NCBI GenBank assembly: GCA_913063165.1
Contig: CAJXZL010000003.1
Coordinates: forward strand, 25,185-89,184
Length of the DNA stretch: 64,000 nucleotides
Origin: an uncultured Saccharospirillaceae bacterium
GTDB taxonomy: Bacteria > Pseudomonadota > Gammaproteobacteria > Pseudomonadales > Natronospirillaceae
Reading direction: 5' to 3'
Positions 15,359 through 27,956 of this stretch are shown here, in pieces; position 1 is the first letter of the stretch; every line of letters starts with the position of its first letter. The notes beneath the pieces are model-generated. The model had not been told where the DNA came from. It saw only the letters and a program-made list of their open reading frames with translations, and did no database searches. The position numbers were made by a program, and so were the translations under genes.

Positions 15359-16276
15359 TTAGCTGCCGTAATAGGCCAAGGTTTCAGACATAAACGATTG
15401 TTCCAATGCCGTCTGTAACCAATCGATAAAAATCTTGTTCTTTCCTTTGTCAAAGTGCGCATCAGGCGCAACCAAGTAATAGGAAAACGGCGTCGGTATT
15501 TCGCTGTTTAATAATTGCACCAGACGATTTTGCCGAATCTGCTCTTGCGCCAGCGATTGTCTAACCAACCCAACCCCCTGCCCGTTGACTGCCGCATCGA
15601 TCACCAAACGTGAATCTTCAATGGTCAACGCAATGCGAAAATCATCGGGATGGCAGCCTTGTCCTTCAAGCCATTGGTGCCAATCGACACTGCCACGACT
15701 GACATCCTCGAGCAAAGGCAATGTTTTTAGCTGCTCTAGGGTCAAGTGACCGTCACCTACCATCTCAGGCGAGGCCACCACAATCATGGCGTCACGAATC
15801 AATAACTGTGACTTCAAGCCTTCATACTGCCCCAGCCCAAAGCGTATGGCCAAATCCACTTCCTGACTGGAAAAATCCTCTAACGCGGTCGATGGCCGAA
15901 TGTTGACGTGGATTTCAGGGAATTGCTGCTGGAAGTCTTTTAAATGGTGCACCAACCAACTCGAAGCAAAGGCAGGCGACACGCTCAGTGTTAAGCGGTT
16001 GGGCAGGGTCTCATCTTTAAGTTGATCGACGCCATTTTTGAGTGATCGAAAGCCAGACCGCACATAGGGCAGTAGCCGCATCCCCTCAGGTGTCAGTCGT
16101 ACTTCGCGATTCATGCGTTGAAACAGCTGGGTTTCGAGCGTGTCTTCAAGCAACCGAATTTGGTGGCTAACAGCCGCCTGAGTCACAAACAGACGCTCGG
16201 CTGCCCGCTTGAAACTTTGGGTTTCAGCGGCATACAAAAAAGTTTTCAACGCGTTGAGCGGCGGTAAGTCTGCCAT
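15359..16276 (-). CDS. LysR-family transcriptional regulator (GcvA-like)
   Basis: 305 residues: an N-terminal winged helix-turn-helix with LNALKTFLYAAETQSFKRAA and LFVTQAAVSHQIRLLEDTL, then a periplasmic-binding-type effector domain (RLTLSVSPAFASSWLVHHL, LAIRFGLGQYEGL, VGLVRQSLAQEQI). The pattern is that of the GcvA/AmpR branch of LysR proteins, which usually control divergent or nearby metabolic genes. The divergent neighbour is amtB, but that gene has its own sigma-54 promoter, so the target is unclear. Confidence 0.88.
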   Translation of the reverse strand: MADLPPLNALKTFLYAAETQSFKRAAERLFVTQAAVSHQIRLLEDTLETQLFQRMNREVRLTPEGMRLLPYVRSGFRSLKNGVDQLKDETLPNRLTLSVSPAFASSWLVHHLKDFQQQFPEIHVNIRPSTALEDFSSQEVDLAIRFGLGQYEGLKSQLLIRDAMIVVASPEMVGDGHLTLEQLKTLPLLEDVSRGSVDWHQWLEGQGCHPDDFRIALTIEDSRLVIDAAVNGQGVGLVRQSLAQEQIRQNRLVQLLNSEIPTPFSYYLVAPDAHFDKGKNKIFIDWLQTALEQSFMSETLAYYGS

Positions 16277-16398
16277 AGTGTTGTGCCCATGTTGTGGTTT
16301 TTCATTCCGTGCTGATTGCGCCTAATTGCGGCGGTATTCTGCTCCGCCTGTGCCCATTGGCCTAGGATGCATCCGCTGAGTGCCTCGGCGACATTCAC

Positions 16399-16413
16399 GC
16401 ACCACGCCTGTGC
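16399..16413 (+). promoter_or_regulatory. NtrC-type enhancer box
   Basis: GCACCACGCCTGTGC matches the GCAC-N7-GTGC core of NtrC binding sites and lies about 65 bases upstream of the sigma-54 -24 element, a usual enhancer position. Only one full site was found by eye, with a degenerate GCGCC-type half-match further upstream. Confidence 0.6.
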
Positions 16414-16476
16414 CTCAATCGCCTGACAAAAATTCCGTAATTCTCTAACTCTTTGAAATTATTGAGTTTTTAAGAC

Positions 16477-16492
16477 TGGCACGCTTTGTGCA
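16477..16492 (+). promoter_or_regulatory. Sigma-54 promoter of amtB-glnK
   Basis: TGGCACGCTTTGTGCA has the invariant GG (16478-16479) and GC (16490-16491) separated by exactly 10 bases, with a full TGGCAC -24 element. This is the expected promoter type for a nitrogen-regulated ammonium transporter operon. Confidence 0.85.
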
Positions 16493-16636
16493 ATTCACCT
16501 CTATAGCAACGGAAGCTAGATACCCTTCGCTGCCTAGGCAGATAACCAACACAGTGTATCAAGAGTCGCCGCCGATTCGTGCATAAAATCATGAACGCGC
16601 AGCCGACCTGTTACTTTCGCTTTAGAGGACATACCG

Positions 16637-18260
<1,624 letters not shown>

Positions 18261-18340
18261 TTCACCGACACAGCGGTTGAACCTGTCGCTCGAGCCAGTA
18301 TGATGCTGAGTCAATTGGATTGAACGACAGGAGCACAAGC

Positions 18341-18874
18341 ATGAATCTTCGACCCTATAAAGGCATTCAGCCGAAGTTAGACAGCAGCGTGTGGGTAGAT
18401 CCCATGGGCGTGGTGATTGGGGATGTCGTGATGGGTGCCGATTGTTCGGTGTGGCCAATGGCCGTGATCCGCGGTGATATGCACCGCATTCGCATCGGCG
18501 AACGGGTGTCGGTACAAGATGGCGCCGTACTTCATATCACCCATTCTGGCCCAGAAACCGGGGACGGCCATCCACTCATTATTGGCAACGATGTCACCAT
18601 TGGCCATCAGGCCTGTTTGCATGGCTGCACCCTAGGCAATGAAATTTTGGTGGGCATTGGTGCCACCGTATTGGACGGGGCGGTTATCGAGGATCGGGTG
18701 GTCATTGGGGCAGGGGCTTTGGTGCCGCCGGGCAAGGTATTACAGTCGGGATTTTTGTATGTGGGGACACCAGCGAAAGCGTCTCGGCCGCTCAGTGACA
18801 AAGAGCTGCGGTATTTTACTTACACGGCAGCCAATTATGTCGCGCTGAAAAATACCTACCGCGATCAGGATTAG
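18341..18874 (+). CDS. Gamma carbonic anhydrase-family protein (YrdA-like hexapeptide repeat)
   Basis: 177-residue left-handed beta-helix protein of the gamma-carbonic-anhydrase family. Imperfect hexapeptide repeats run from about residue 20 to 130 (VVIGDVVMGADCSVWPMAVIRGD, IGNDVTIGHQACLHGCTLGN, VIEDRVVIGAGALVPPGKVL). Putative zinc-binding His residues are present in VLHITHSGP and IGHQACLHG. Catalytic activity of YrdA-like members is often weak or unproven. ACAGGAG precedes the ATG at 18341. Its TAG stop at 18872-18874 overlaps the stop codon of the histidine kinase gene on the other strand. Confidence 0.88.
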   Translation: MNLRPYKGIQPKLDSSVWVDPMGVVIGDVVMGADCSVWPMAVIRGDMHRIRIGERVSVQDGAVLHITHSGPETGDGHPLIIGNDVTIGHQACLHGCTLGNEILVGIGATVLDGAVIEDRVVIGAGALVPPGKVLQSGFLYVGTPAKASRPLSDKELRYFTYTAANYVALKNTYRDQD

Positions 18875-20184
18875 GCCTGGGTGATGACCCTAAAACAGGC
18901 GCCACCCAGATCAGAGGATTCGATTTTCAACTCGAATTCATAGCTGTGTAAGATATCTGAGACTACCGCCAAACCAATGCCTTGACCCCGGTCGAGGCTA
19001 TCCAGTCTCACCCCACGTTGCATGACACGCTCATAGTGGTAGGGCGCGATGCCGCCACCATTGTCGGCAATTGAAAATTGCTGTCTATCCCCAGTGATCC
19101 TGACCCGTGACCGTCCATATTTACAGGCATTTTCAATCAGGTTACCCAGCACTTCCATCAGGTCTTTTTCATCCATGCGCAACATCACAGGGTATTGTGG
19201 AAAGTCCCATTCAAAGGTCACGTCCGGATAAACCCGTCCAATAGCCGATACCAGTCGCTGTGCCTGTACCTTCAGATCGACTTCAGCACCGACGTACCCC
19301 GTGGTACGGCTAATAATGGCACGGTTCAGCTGGTAACCAATGATTTGGTCCATACGCTCAACCTGATCGTGCATGTCCGACAGTTGGTCAGTCGATTTGA
19401 GCACCGCTAACGGGGTTTTTAGGCTGTGTGCCAGGTCTGCCATGGTTTGCTTGTAGCGCTCTCGCTGCACCAGTTCCGCTTCTAGCACCCGATTTAGGTT
19501 GCGAGACACCGGTATAAATTCGTCAGGGTATTCATGTTCTAAGCGACTTTGTTTGCCAATCTCGATCCGCAACAATTCAACCGCCAAGCGCCTAAGGGGT
19601 TGCAGCCCCCAACGCAATACCAATAGCCAGGTCGCCAACAGACCCAAGCCGAGCAGGGTCAGCGAAATCCATAGACTCCGGCGGAAGTCAGTTAGCTGGG
19701 ATAAAAAGGGTGACTGGGTTTGCATGATCACAAACTGTACCGACAAAGGTGCGTTCGGGTCGGTTTGAAAAGTCACTTGGTAACGGCGGTAAAAATAGGG
19801 TGTCGTGCCAATTTGCCAGGTACCACTGTCTGACGTTTCGTTGTCGATGGAGCCCAGATTAAAGAAGGCCTCCATCTCATTGGACCAACGGGCGGATCCA
19901 CTTTTCCACAGCAGACGGCTGTCAGTAAAGGCAAAGGCAAAAAAGCCACTTTTGGGGTCGTTTAACCGGTCATCTTTGAGGGTAAAGGGCAGTTCAATGC
20001 GGTTATCAGTTAACGTGGTAACCGACAGCAGGTTAAATATTTGTAGCTGTAACTGTTCTGAAATGCCGGCTTCCATGCTCAATCGAAAGGCACGCTCGAC
20101 CACCACCGCGGTGATCAAGGTAAACATCAAAGTCGCCAAAAAAGTGGCTGACAATAACCGCGCCTTTAATGATCGAATCTTCAT
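18871..20184 (-). CDS. Two-component sensor histidine kinase (PhoQ-like)
   Basis: 437-residue inner-membrane sensor. Membrane helices lie at about residues 10-32 and 168-190 around a periplasmic sensor domain of about 135 residues, followed by a HAMP-like linker. The kinase core has the H-box MADLAHSLKTPLAVLKS, N-box LGNLIENACKYGRSRV, G1 IADNGGGIAPY and G2 DRGQGIGLAVVSDIL. The H-box and N-box forms are those of the PhoQ/QseC group. It overlaps the response-regulator gene by 4 bases (ATGA), so the pair is translationally coupled. The signal sensed cannot be told from sequence. Confidence 0.92.
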   Translation of the reverse strand: MKIRSLKARLLSATFLATLMFTLITAVVVERAFRLSMEAGISEQLQLQIFNLLSVTTLTDNRIELPFTLKDDRLNDPKSGFFAFAFTDSRLLWKSGSARWSNEMEAFFNLGSIDNETSDSGTWQIGTTPYFYRRYQVTFQTDPNAPLSVQFVIMQTQSPFLSQLTDFRRSLWISLTLLGLGLLATWLLVLRWGLQPLRRLAVELLRIEIGKQSRLEHEYPDEFIPVSRNLNRVLEAELVQRERYKQTMADLAHSLKTPLAVLKSTDQLSDMHDQVERMDQIIGYQLNRAIISRTTGYVGAEVDLKVQAQRLVSAIGRVYPDVTFEWDFPQYPVMLRMDEKDLMEVLGNLIENACKYGRSRVRITGDRQQFSIADNGGGIAPYHYERVMQRGVRLDSLDRGQGIGLAVVSDILHSYEFELKIESSDLGGACFRVITQA

Positions 20185-20855
20185 AGGTCGGCATTGATCC
20201 GATAGCCCTGACCGCGCACAGTCAAGATGGGTTTGACGCTGTTGTCAGGATCAATTTTCTTCCGGAGGCGGCCAATAAACACTTCGATCACGTTGCTGTC
20301 ACGGTCAAAGTCTTGGTCATACAGGTGCTCGGTCATTTCAGTTTTTGAAATCACTTTGTCGCGGTTTAACACCAAATATTCAAGGCAGTTGTATTCATAG
20401 GAGGTCAACTCAACCACCTTGCCCTGCTGCTTGAGCTCTTTACGCGCGGTATTCAATGACAAATCACCAAAACGAATTTCAGGCGATGCCATACCAGCGG
20501 CCCGTCGCAATAGGACATTCAAGCGCGCCAGCAATTCTTCATTAATAAAGGGTTTAACCAAATAGTCATCGGCGCCACTTTCAAGACCCAACACCTTGTC
20601 CTGCCAGTTACTGCGCGCCGTGAGAATTAAAATAGGGTAGGTTTTACCCAGCGCCCGCAACTCTTTTATCAGGCTTACGCCATCCAACTTGGGCAAGCCT
20701 AGGTCGATAATGGCCAAATCATATTGGTGTTCTCTGCCATGAAAGAGCCCCGCCTCACCGTCCATAACCCAATCGACCGCATATTTTCGCTGCACAAGGG
20801 TGTCTTTTAGGGTGCTGCCTAAACGCTCGTGATCTTCAACTACCAGAATACGCAT
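20181..20855 (-). CDS. OmpR/PhoP-family response regulator
   Basis: 224 residues: receiver domain with acidic pocket VVEDHE, phosphorylation site Asp51 (LAIIDLGLPKLDG) and conserved Thr/Lys (LILTARS, DDYLVKPF). The C-terminal OmpR winged helix contains LTSYEYNCLEYLVLNRDKVIS, VIEVFIGRLRKKID and VRGQGYRI. Closest in appearance to PhoP/QseB regulators. It is the first gene of the two-gene operon with the kinase. The 297-base region upstream (20856-21152), shared with the divergent peroxiredoxin gene, holds one small hairpin (CCGACT-GGA-AGTCGG, 20939-20953) and no recognised gene. Confidence 0.94.
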   Translation of the reverse strand: MRILVVEDHERLGSTLKDTLVQRKYAVDWVMDGEAGLFHGREHQYDLAIIDLGLPKLDGVSLIKELRALGKTYPILILTARSNWQDKVLGLESGADDYLVKPFINEELLARLNVLLRRAAGMASPEIRFGDLSLNTARKELKQQGKVVELTSYEYNCLEYLVLNRDKVISKTEMTEHLYDQDFDRDSNVIEVFIGRLRKKIDPDNSVKPILTVRGQGYRINADL

Positions 20856-21152
20856 CTGTGTTTATTCCGTATGGCTCAAATTCTGTTGTTATCCTGCTGT
20901 CCAGAATACCCCTGCGGCAGGCATCGGGCAACTGTAAGCCGACTGGAAGTCGGGGGTTTTGCACCCGCGCACGGCTTGTTTTCAGGACTTGAAGGCCCAT
21001 TGCGTTAGAACACCCAACTGGCAATTGCCAGAGCGTCACAGGTATGACATAGTGCATCGAAATCGACAGGCTCGATAATCACGCTCACAGGTTACCTATA
21101 TCGGGCGACTGAGCAGGCAATATACAATTTTAGATACCCCCTGAGGATCTCT

Positions 21153-21622
21153 ATGACGATCAAAATTGGAGACAACCTGCCAGAAGGCAGCTTTAAGATT
21201 TGGAATGGTGATGGCATGGAAGTAGTCACACAGTCGGATTATTTTGCAAACAAGAAAGTGGCGGTATTCGGCCTTCCAGGCGCATTCACCCCGACTTGTT
21301 CAGCTGCCCATTTGCCGGGTTATGTGGTGAAATCTGATGAATTGGCCGCCAAGGGTATCGACGCTGTTGCCTGCCTTTCTGTCAATGACGCCTTTGTGAT
21401 GTCAGCGTGGAAAAACGCAAGCAATGCCGAGTCCATTACCATGCTCGCTGATGGCGACGGCAGTTTCTGCACCGCATTGGGATTAGAACAGGTCATTCCT
21501 TCCATGGGTATTCGCAGCCAGCGTTTTTCAATGGTCGTGGATAATGGGCAGGTCACGCATCTGAACATCGAAGCCCCAGGCAAGTTTGATGTCAGCGATG
21601 TAGACACGCTGCTAGGCCAGCT

Positions 21623-21626
<4 letters not shown>
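21153..21626 (+). CDS. Peroxiredoxin (Prx5-type, glutathione/glutaredoxin-dependent)
   Basis: 157-residue thiol peroxidase that reduces hydrogen peroxide and organic hydroperoxides. Seen: MTIKIGDNLPEGSF start, active-site loop FGLPGAFTPTCSAAHLPGY with peroxidatic Cys49 (TPTC motif), and SVNDAFVMSAWKNA plus RSQRFSMVVDNGQVTHLNIEAPG, all characteristic of Prx5. No fused glutaredoxin domain is present. GAGGATCT precedes the ATG. It overlaps the 3' end of the convergent aroE gene by 4 bases. Confidence 0.93.
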
Positions 21627-23349
<1,723 letters not shown>

Positions 23350-23365
23350 TTATCCCTCATGGTTA

Positions 23366-23914
23366 CTAACGAATCACAGCGCCTGACACTGCATGTCTAA
23401 TGTGACTGGGTTGCGTGCGCCCAGCCGTTTTTCCTGCCAATACATAGTCGAGGTCTCGCCCAAATACCTTTTGTACCCGCACGCGGTCTGTCGCAGGGGG
23501 ACGTCCGGCGCGGTTTGCTGATGTTGACACAATCACATGCCCCACTGCCAAGCAGAGCGCCTGAAGCTGCGGATGGTTGGTCACACGTATCGCCACGCTG
23601 GCATGGTGCCCCGTTATCCATTCGGGCACCAGACCGGACACGGGTACAATCCAGGTATTGGGGCCTGGCCAGCTGTCTACAACAACTTGGCGTTGCACGT
23701 CGGTTAGCTGCTGCAACAGTGGCAAAACCTGAGCGATGGAACCTGCCACCAGAATTAAGCCTTTGGATACCGGTCGCTGCTTGAGTTCAAGGATACGCAG
23801 CACGGCTTGGCGGTCGTAAGGATCACAGCCCAACCCCCAGACACCTTCGGTCGGGTAGGCAATAACACCACCTGTTTGAATGGTATGCGCCGCTTTGGCG
23901 ATTCGTAGGTTCAT
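23366..23914 (-). CDS. tsaC: Threonylcarbamoyl-AMP synthase (YrdC/Sua5 family)
   Basis: Makes threonylcarbamoyl-AMP for the t6A37 modification of ANN-decoding tRNAs. 182 residues, single YrdC domain without the Sua5 C-terminal extension. Seen: AYPTEGVWGLGCDPYD, KQRPVSKGLILVAGS (the KRP...K RNA/nucleotide-binding pattern), SWPGPNTWIVP and STSANRAGRPPATD. I chose the ATG at 23914; an open frame continues to 24007 but overlaps dprA and lacks family resemblance. It lies between dprA and hemF, as in many gammaproteobacteria. Confidence 0.93.
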   Translation of the reverse strand: MNLRIAKAAHTIQTGGVIAYPTEGVWGLGCDPYDRQAVLRILELKQRPVSKGLILVAGSIAQVLPLLQQLTDVQRQVVVDSWPGPNTWIVPVSGLVPEWITGHHASVAIRVTNHPQLQALCLAVGHVIVSTSANRAGRPPATDRVRVQKVFGRDLDYVLAGKTAGRTQPSHIRHAVSGAVIR

Positions 23915-23969
23915 GCGCCGATAATAACACGCACCTGAATCGGTCGGTAGAACCTGCCATGCACAAACT

Positions 23970-25097
23970 TTAGCGCAGCCGACAAAAACCTCCCTGCTGG
24001 GCGCCAATGGCGCCGTCTAATTCAAGGGCCATTAGGTCGCGCATCAGCACATCAGCGGCCAACCCACTGTCGGCCTCAATTTGCGCAAAACTGCTGCCAT
24101 CATAACTAACCCACTGTAAAACAGGGGATGCAGACGGTTCGGTCGGCGTCTGTACATGGGTGATAGGACGCGGTTGTTGGCCACCCATCGGATGGTCACC
24201 CAACACATCCAACAGGTCTTGGGTGTCTGCCACCAAGCCAGCCCCTTGCTGTATCAAACGATGGCAGCCACGTGACAAGGGGTTTAGCGGATTGCCTGGC
24301 ACCGCAAACACCTCTTTGCCACCATCCACTGCCATCTGTGCGGTAATCAATGACCCCGATTTCTCTGCTGCCTCAACCACCAACAGACCTTGGCACAGAC
24401 CAGCGATAATGCGATTGCGCTGCGGAAAGTGGTAAGGCTTAGGGCCAGCATGGACCGGAAACTCTGACACCAAGGCACCCTGTTCCACAATGGCATCCGC
24501 CATCCATTGGTGGCTATGCGGGTAAATGCGTTCGAGGCCAGCGCCTAGCACCGCGAGGGTGGGGTAGCCAGCATCGAGACAGCCTTGGTGGACCGCTCCA
24601 TCAATACCCAGCGCCAAGCCGCTCGTTACCAGCCAGCCCTGTTCGCTCAATGATCGACCAAATTGACGGGCCAATTGCAGTCCCGTTCGGGAGGCTGCCC
24701 TGGCACCCACCACGGCAATTTGTGGCTGCGACAACGCCGCTACCGCGCCCCGAATATAGAGCAGATTCGGTGGATCATGCAGCACAGCCAACTGGGGCGG
24801 GTAATCAGCGTGGTGTCGGTGGATGATATGGTGAATCGGCGCAGCAGCTTGCCACTCGGCGTCTCTAGCAGCGCTCTGATACAGGTCCGACTGTTGGGGA
24901 TGCTGCTGCCACTGCGCAATGGCTTGCCAACCAGCGAGGGGCAGCCGCACTTTGTTTTGCCAGAAATCGGCATCCTGTACCAGCAAATGACTGGGGTTGG
25001 TAATGAATTGCTGTGCGCGCTGCAGGGTTTTAGGGCCAAGACCTGGTACATGATGCAGCAACAGGTAAGGCCATTCTGCGGAGAATGTCATCGTCAC
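23970..25097 (-). CDS. dprA: DNA-processing protein DprA (Smf)
   Basis: Single-strand-DNA-binding RecA loader used in natural transformation; 375 residues. Seen: N-terminal helix-hairpin-helix-like LLLHHVPGLGPKTLQRAQQF, then the Rossmann core VVGARAASRTGLQLARQFGRSL, TSGLALGIDGAVHQGCLDAG, LAVLGAGLERIYPHSH and FPQRNRIIAGLCQGLLVVEAA, and a C-terminal winged-helix segment around residues 320-375. A strong terminator separates it from the upstream LysM gene, so it probably has its own promoter in the 85-base gap. No other competence genes are in the window. Confidence 0.95.
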   Translation of the reverse strand: MTMTFSAEWPYLLLHHVPGLGPKTLQRAQQFITNPSHLLVQDADFWQNKVRLPLAGWQAIAQWQQHPQQSDLYQSAARDAEWQAAAPIHHIIHRHHADYPPQLAVLHDPPNLLYIRGAVAALSQPQIAVVGARAASRTGLQLARQFGRSLSEQGWLVTSGLALGIDGAVHQGCLDAGYPTLAVLGAGLERIYPHSHQWMADAIVEQGALVSEFPVHAGPKPYHFPQRNRIIAGLCQGLLVVEAAEKSGSLITAQMAVDGGKEVFAVPGNPLNPLSRGCHRLIQQGAGLVADTQDLLDVLGDHPMGGQQPRPITHVQTPTEPSASPVLQWVSYDGSSFAQIEADSGLAADVLMRDLMALELDGAIGAQQGGFCRLR

Positions 25098-25120
25098 GTC
25101 CTTGTAGAGTGGCTATATAA

Positions 25121-25146
25121 AAAAAGAAGGCATCCTGCCTTCTTTT
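25121..25146. terminator. Intrinsic terminator between LysM gene and dprA (bidirectional-looking)
   Basis: GAAGGCA (25126-25132) and TGCCTTC (25136-25142) form the stem, extended by A-run and T-run on each side. On the minus strand the stem is followed by a run of T residues leading to ATATAG, a good terminator for the LysM gene. Confidence 0.85.
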
Positions 25147-25181
25147 GGTTGTTGGCGAACTAACGCCCAACGCGCGGGCGA

Positions 25182-26234
25182 TTAAAAGCCCGGTGCGCGA
25201 ACCTCATCGCCGATGCTTAATGGACGTCTCGCGTCCAGCACCAAACCATACGACATCTTGTCGAAGGCTTTAAATACCATCAGTACACCACCGACTTCCG
25301 ACGGCAAGCGTACCAACTCTTCTGCAATCGGGTCGTTAACCAATTCGCCACGACGCCAAATATTGAAGACATGCCCGGCTTCTAAACCTTCGCGTAGGCC
25401 ACGATTCAGCAACACCACGTCATACTGGCCAATCGAGCTGACGCCTCGCAATACCGCCAAAATCTCACCCCGAATGTCTTCCTCTGGTGCCTTAGGGTAG
25501 TAGGTGCCTATCAATACGTCCTGTGCTGAACTCATCAAACGGTCTTTGAGACGAATGTTTTCTGTTGAGCGCTGAATTTTGAGTGTCGCGACGGTGTTTT
25601 CAAGGCTTATAAACGACGCCATGCCCAACCCGCGTACCTCTAAGCCCAATTCCTCACCCGTCTCTGGGTCGACATAAGACACGCCCGGTCTAAAAACTTC
25701 ATAGGCAGGTAATGCTTGGTCACCAAAGTCACCGCGCGCATAAATCTTGTCGTTCATACCCAATACCAAACGACCTTCATAGCCGCCAATGATATAGGGT
25801 GATGCGGTGATTTCTGCTTGGGTCATGATGCGGTTGTTCGATAAGAAACTGGCAATCTTGTCCCGTGGGATCGCGGGGATAGCGCCTTGAATCTCTGAAC
25901 TGCGCACTTGCGGCTTAAGGGTCACTGGGCCGGTGTCTTCTGGCACAACCACCACCGTGCGTGAAATCGTGGTGATTTTGGTTTCACCATCGACCACCAC
26001 AAAACCCAACACATCCCCAGGATAGATCAAATGGGGATTCGCTATCTGTGGATTGATATACCAAATATCTGACCAACGCCACGGATCTTCTAGATACAGC
26101 CGTGAAATATCCCAGAGTGTATCGCCCTTTTGAACGACATAACGTTCAGGCACACCTGGCTTTAATGTTACGACTTCGGCGATAGCAGCAATGGACATCA
26201 ACAGTCCCATCACTAAAACCCATAATTTCCGCAT
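25182..26234 (-). CDS. LysM-domain secreted/envelope protein
   Basis: About 350 residues. Signal peptide MRKLWVLVMGLLMSIAAIAE, then a single LysM peptidoglycan-binding domain at about residues 30-80 (RYVVQKGDTLWDISRLYLEDP, ANPHLIYPGDVLGF). A long C-terminal part follows with no enzyme motif I recognise. I chose the ATG at 26234 because AAGGGA lies 8 bases upstream; an in-frame ATG at 26243 is the alternative. A protein of this design sits next to dprA and def in many gammaproteobacteria. It is divergent from def. Confidence 0.88.
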   Translation of the reverse strand: MRKLWVLVMGLLMSIAAIAEVVTLKPGVPERYVVQKGDTLWDISRLYLEDPWRWSDIWYINPQIANPHLIYPGDVLGFVVVDGETKITTISRTVVVVPEDTGPVTLKPQVRSSEIQGAIPAIPRDKIASFLSNNRIMTQAEITASPYIIGGYEGRLVLGMNDKIYARGDFGDQALPAYEVFRPGVSYVDPETGEELGLEVRGLGMASFISLENTVATLKIQRSTENIRLKDRLMSSAQDVLIGTYYPKAPEEDIRGEILAVLRGVSSIGQYDVVLLNRGLREGLEAGHVFNIWRRGELVNDPIAEELVRLPSEVGGVLMVFKAFDKMSYGLVLDARRPLSIGDEVRAPGF

Positions 26235-26474
26235 GGACGTCATCCCTTAAAAGTTCCACGTATTCACATAGGAATCTCATAAAATGGCAGGACAAACACT
26301 GTCCTCGCCTGTTATTCTACGCAATTCGGTACAATACTAATTAATACCCTAGTCTACAGCAGTATTTTATGCCATTGGCAATAAACTACACTGATTCTGG
26401 TGTCATAATGTTAACAAATTCAACTTTTATGTTAACAGTCAATAAACTAAGCAACTAATGTAAACTAAATTCTT

Positions 26475-26978
26475 ATGGCAAAACTAGAAATACTTGAATT
26501 TCCGGACCCTCGATTACGCACGGTAGCCACCCCGATAGAACAGGCTGGCCCGAAATATCAGCAGATGGCAGCCGATATGCTTGAGACCATGTATGACGCG
26601 CCAGGTATTGGCCTCGCAGCGTCGCAGGTCAACATTCATGAGCGTTTAATCGTAGTGGACATATCCGAAGACCAAGACGCGCCATTGGTGTTGCTCAATC
26701 CCACCTATGAAGTACTGGGTGAAGCGATTGATTACCAAGAAGGCTGTTTGTCGGTGCCGGGTTTTTATGAATCGGTTACCCGATTCGATAAAATTCATGT
26801 TACCGCGATGGATGCGTCCGGTGCGCCAATCGATATGATTGCCGACGACTTGCTGGCGATTTGTATTCAACATGAAATTGACCACCTCGATGGTAAACTT
26901 TTTGTTGATTATCTTTCGACCTTAAAGCGCACCCGTATTCGCAAAAAACTTGAAAAGAGCCAACGCGACAAAGCCTGA
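26475..26978 (+). CDS. def: Peptide deformylase
   Basis: Removes the formyl group from nascent N-terminal methionine; 167 residues, metal-dependent. All three signature motifs are present: GIGLAASQV (motif I), EGCLSVPG with the metal-binding Cys (motif II) and [17 protein letters not shown] with the HEIDH metal site (motif III). No strong Shine-Dalgarno is seen before the ATG. The upstream 240-base region is AT-rich and should carry the operon promoter. First gene of def-fmt-rsmB-trkA-trkH. Confidence 0.97.
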   Translation: MAKLEILEFPDPRLRTVATPIEQAGPKYQQMAADMLETMYDAPGIGLAASQVNIHERLIVVDISEDQDAPLVLLNPTYEVLGEAIDYQEGCLSVPGFYESVTRFDKIHVTAMDASGAPIDMIADDLLAICIQHEIDHLDGKLFVDYLSTLKRTRIRKKLEKSQRDKA

Positions 26979-27002
26979 TAATAGCCTCGGCTAGGAGATC
27001 GC

Positions 27003-27953
27003 ATGAGCAACCCCCTTCGCATCCTGTTTGCTGGCACGCCTGAATTCGCGGCAAACCACTTGCAGGCGCTGATCGACTCAGGGCATCAGATCGTGGGTGT
27101 CCTTTCCCAGCCAGACCGCCCGTCAGGTCGCGGCCGCAAAACCCAGCCGACGCCGGTCAAATCTGTGGCCGTTGCACACGGCATCCCTGTGTGGCAACCG
27201 CTCAGTCTACGAACTGAAGAAAGCCAAGCCAGCCTACGTGATTACCAAGCCGATGTGATGGTAGTGGTTGCCTATGGTCTGTTGTTGCCCAAAGCGGTAC
27301 TGGATACACCCCGTCTAGGCTGCATCAACGTGCACGGTTCAATATTGCCACGTTGGCGCGGCGCAGCGCCCATTCAGCGCGCCATTATGGCGGGTGACAC
27401 CGAATCTGGGATCACCATTATGCAGATGGATGTTGGACTCGACACCGGTGACATGCTGGACATCACCACCTGCCCGATTGCGCCTAACGATGCCTCTCAT
27501 GACTTGCACGACCGCCTCATTACCCTGGGTTGCCCTGCCTTAATTTCGGTACTGGATCAGCTTGCCCAAGGCACTGCCAAGCCAGTCAAACAAGACGATG
27601 CATTGGCGGTTTACGCACACAAACTCAGTAAAGACACCGCACACATTGATTGGACCGCGCCCGTGCAGATCTGTCACAACCTGATCCGCGGTTTGAATCC
27701 CTGGCCCATCGCCACCACCCTATTGGGTGAGGCAACTTTACGGGTCTGGTCGGCTGAGATAGAAGCAACCGATGGCAGTGCCAAACCACCCGGCACCTTG
27801 CTGACCCTGAACAAAAAAGGTATTTCGGTACAATGCGGCACCGGCATTTTGCGTATCACCTCCGCCCAGTTACCGGGTGGCAAGGCATTGAGTGCTGCAG
27901 ACCTGCTAAACAGCCGCAGGGCATTGTTTGAAAGCCAAACGAGGCTCGGATAA
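27003..27953 (+). CDS. fmt: Methionyl-tRNA formyltransferase
   Basis: Formylates initiator Met-tRNA using 10-formyltetrahydrofolate; 316 residues. Seen: ILFAGTPEFAANHLQALI, LSQPDRPSGRGRKTQPTPVK (the tRNA-contacting basic loop), NVHGSILPRWRGAAPIQRAIMAGD with the catalytic Asn-His pair, GITIMQMDVGLDTGDML, and the C-terminal OB-like domain beginning around residue 205. AGGAGATC precedes the ATG. Paired with def as usual. Confidence 0.97.
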   Translation: MSNPLRILFAGTPEFAANHLQALIDSGHQIVGVLSQPDRPSGRGRKTQPTPVKSVAVAHGIPVWQPLSLRTEESQASLRDYQADVMVVVAYGLLLPKAVLDTPRLGCINVHGSILPRWRGAAPIQRAIMAGDTESGITIMQMDVGLDTGDMLDITTCPIAPNDASHDLHDRLITLGCPALISVLDQLAQGTAKPVKQDDALAVYAHKLSKDTAHIDWTAPVQICHNLIRGLNPWPIATTLLGEATLRVWSAEIEATDGSAKPPGTLLTLNKKGISVQCGTGILRITSAQLPGGKALSAADLLNSRRALFESQTRLG

Positions 27954-27956
27954 CTC

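Larger units (their letters stand above)
16277..16636. other. Divergent intergenic region between lysR and amtB
   Basis: 360 bases without a gene. Besides the NtrC-like box and the sigma-54 promoter listed separately, it must hold the lysR promoter on the minus strand. The transcribed amtB leader runs from about 16505 to 16636, with a GAGG ribosome-binding site directly before the ATG. No other clear structure was seen. Confidence 0.6.

Noticed and set aside
20836..21057. 73-codon open frame upstream of the response regulator
   Set aside because: Overlaps the regulator start, no family resemblance, no ribosome-binding site.
23914..24007. Longer tsaC start (extra 31 residues upstream)
   Set aside because: The extension overlaps dprA, and conserved TsaC sequence begins at the ATG at 23914.
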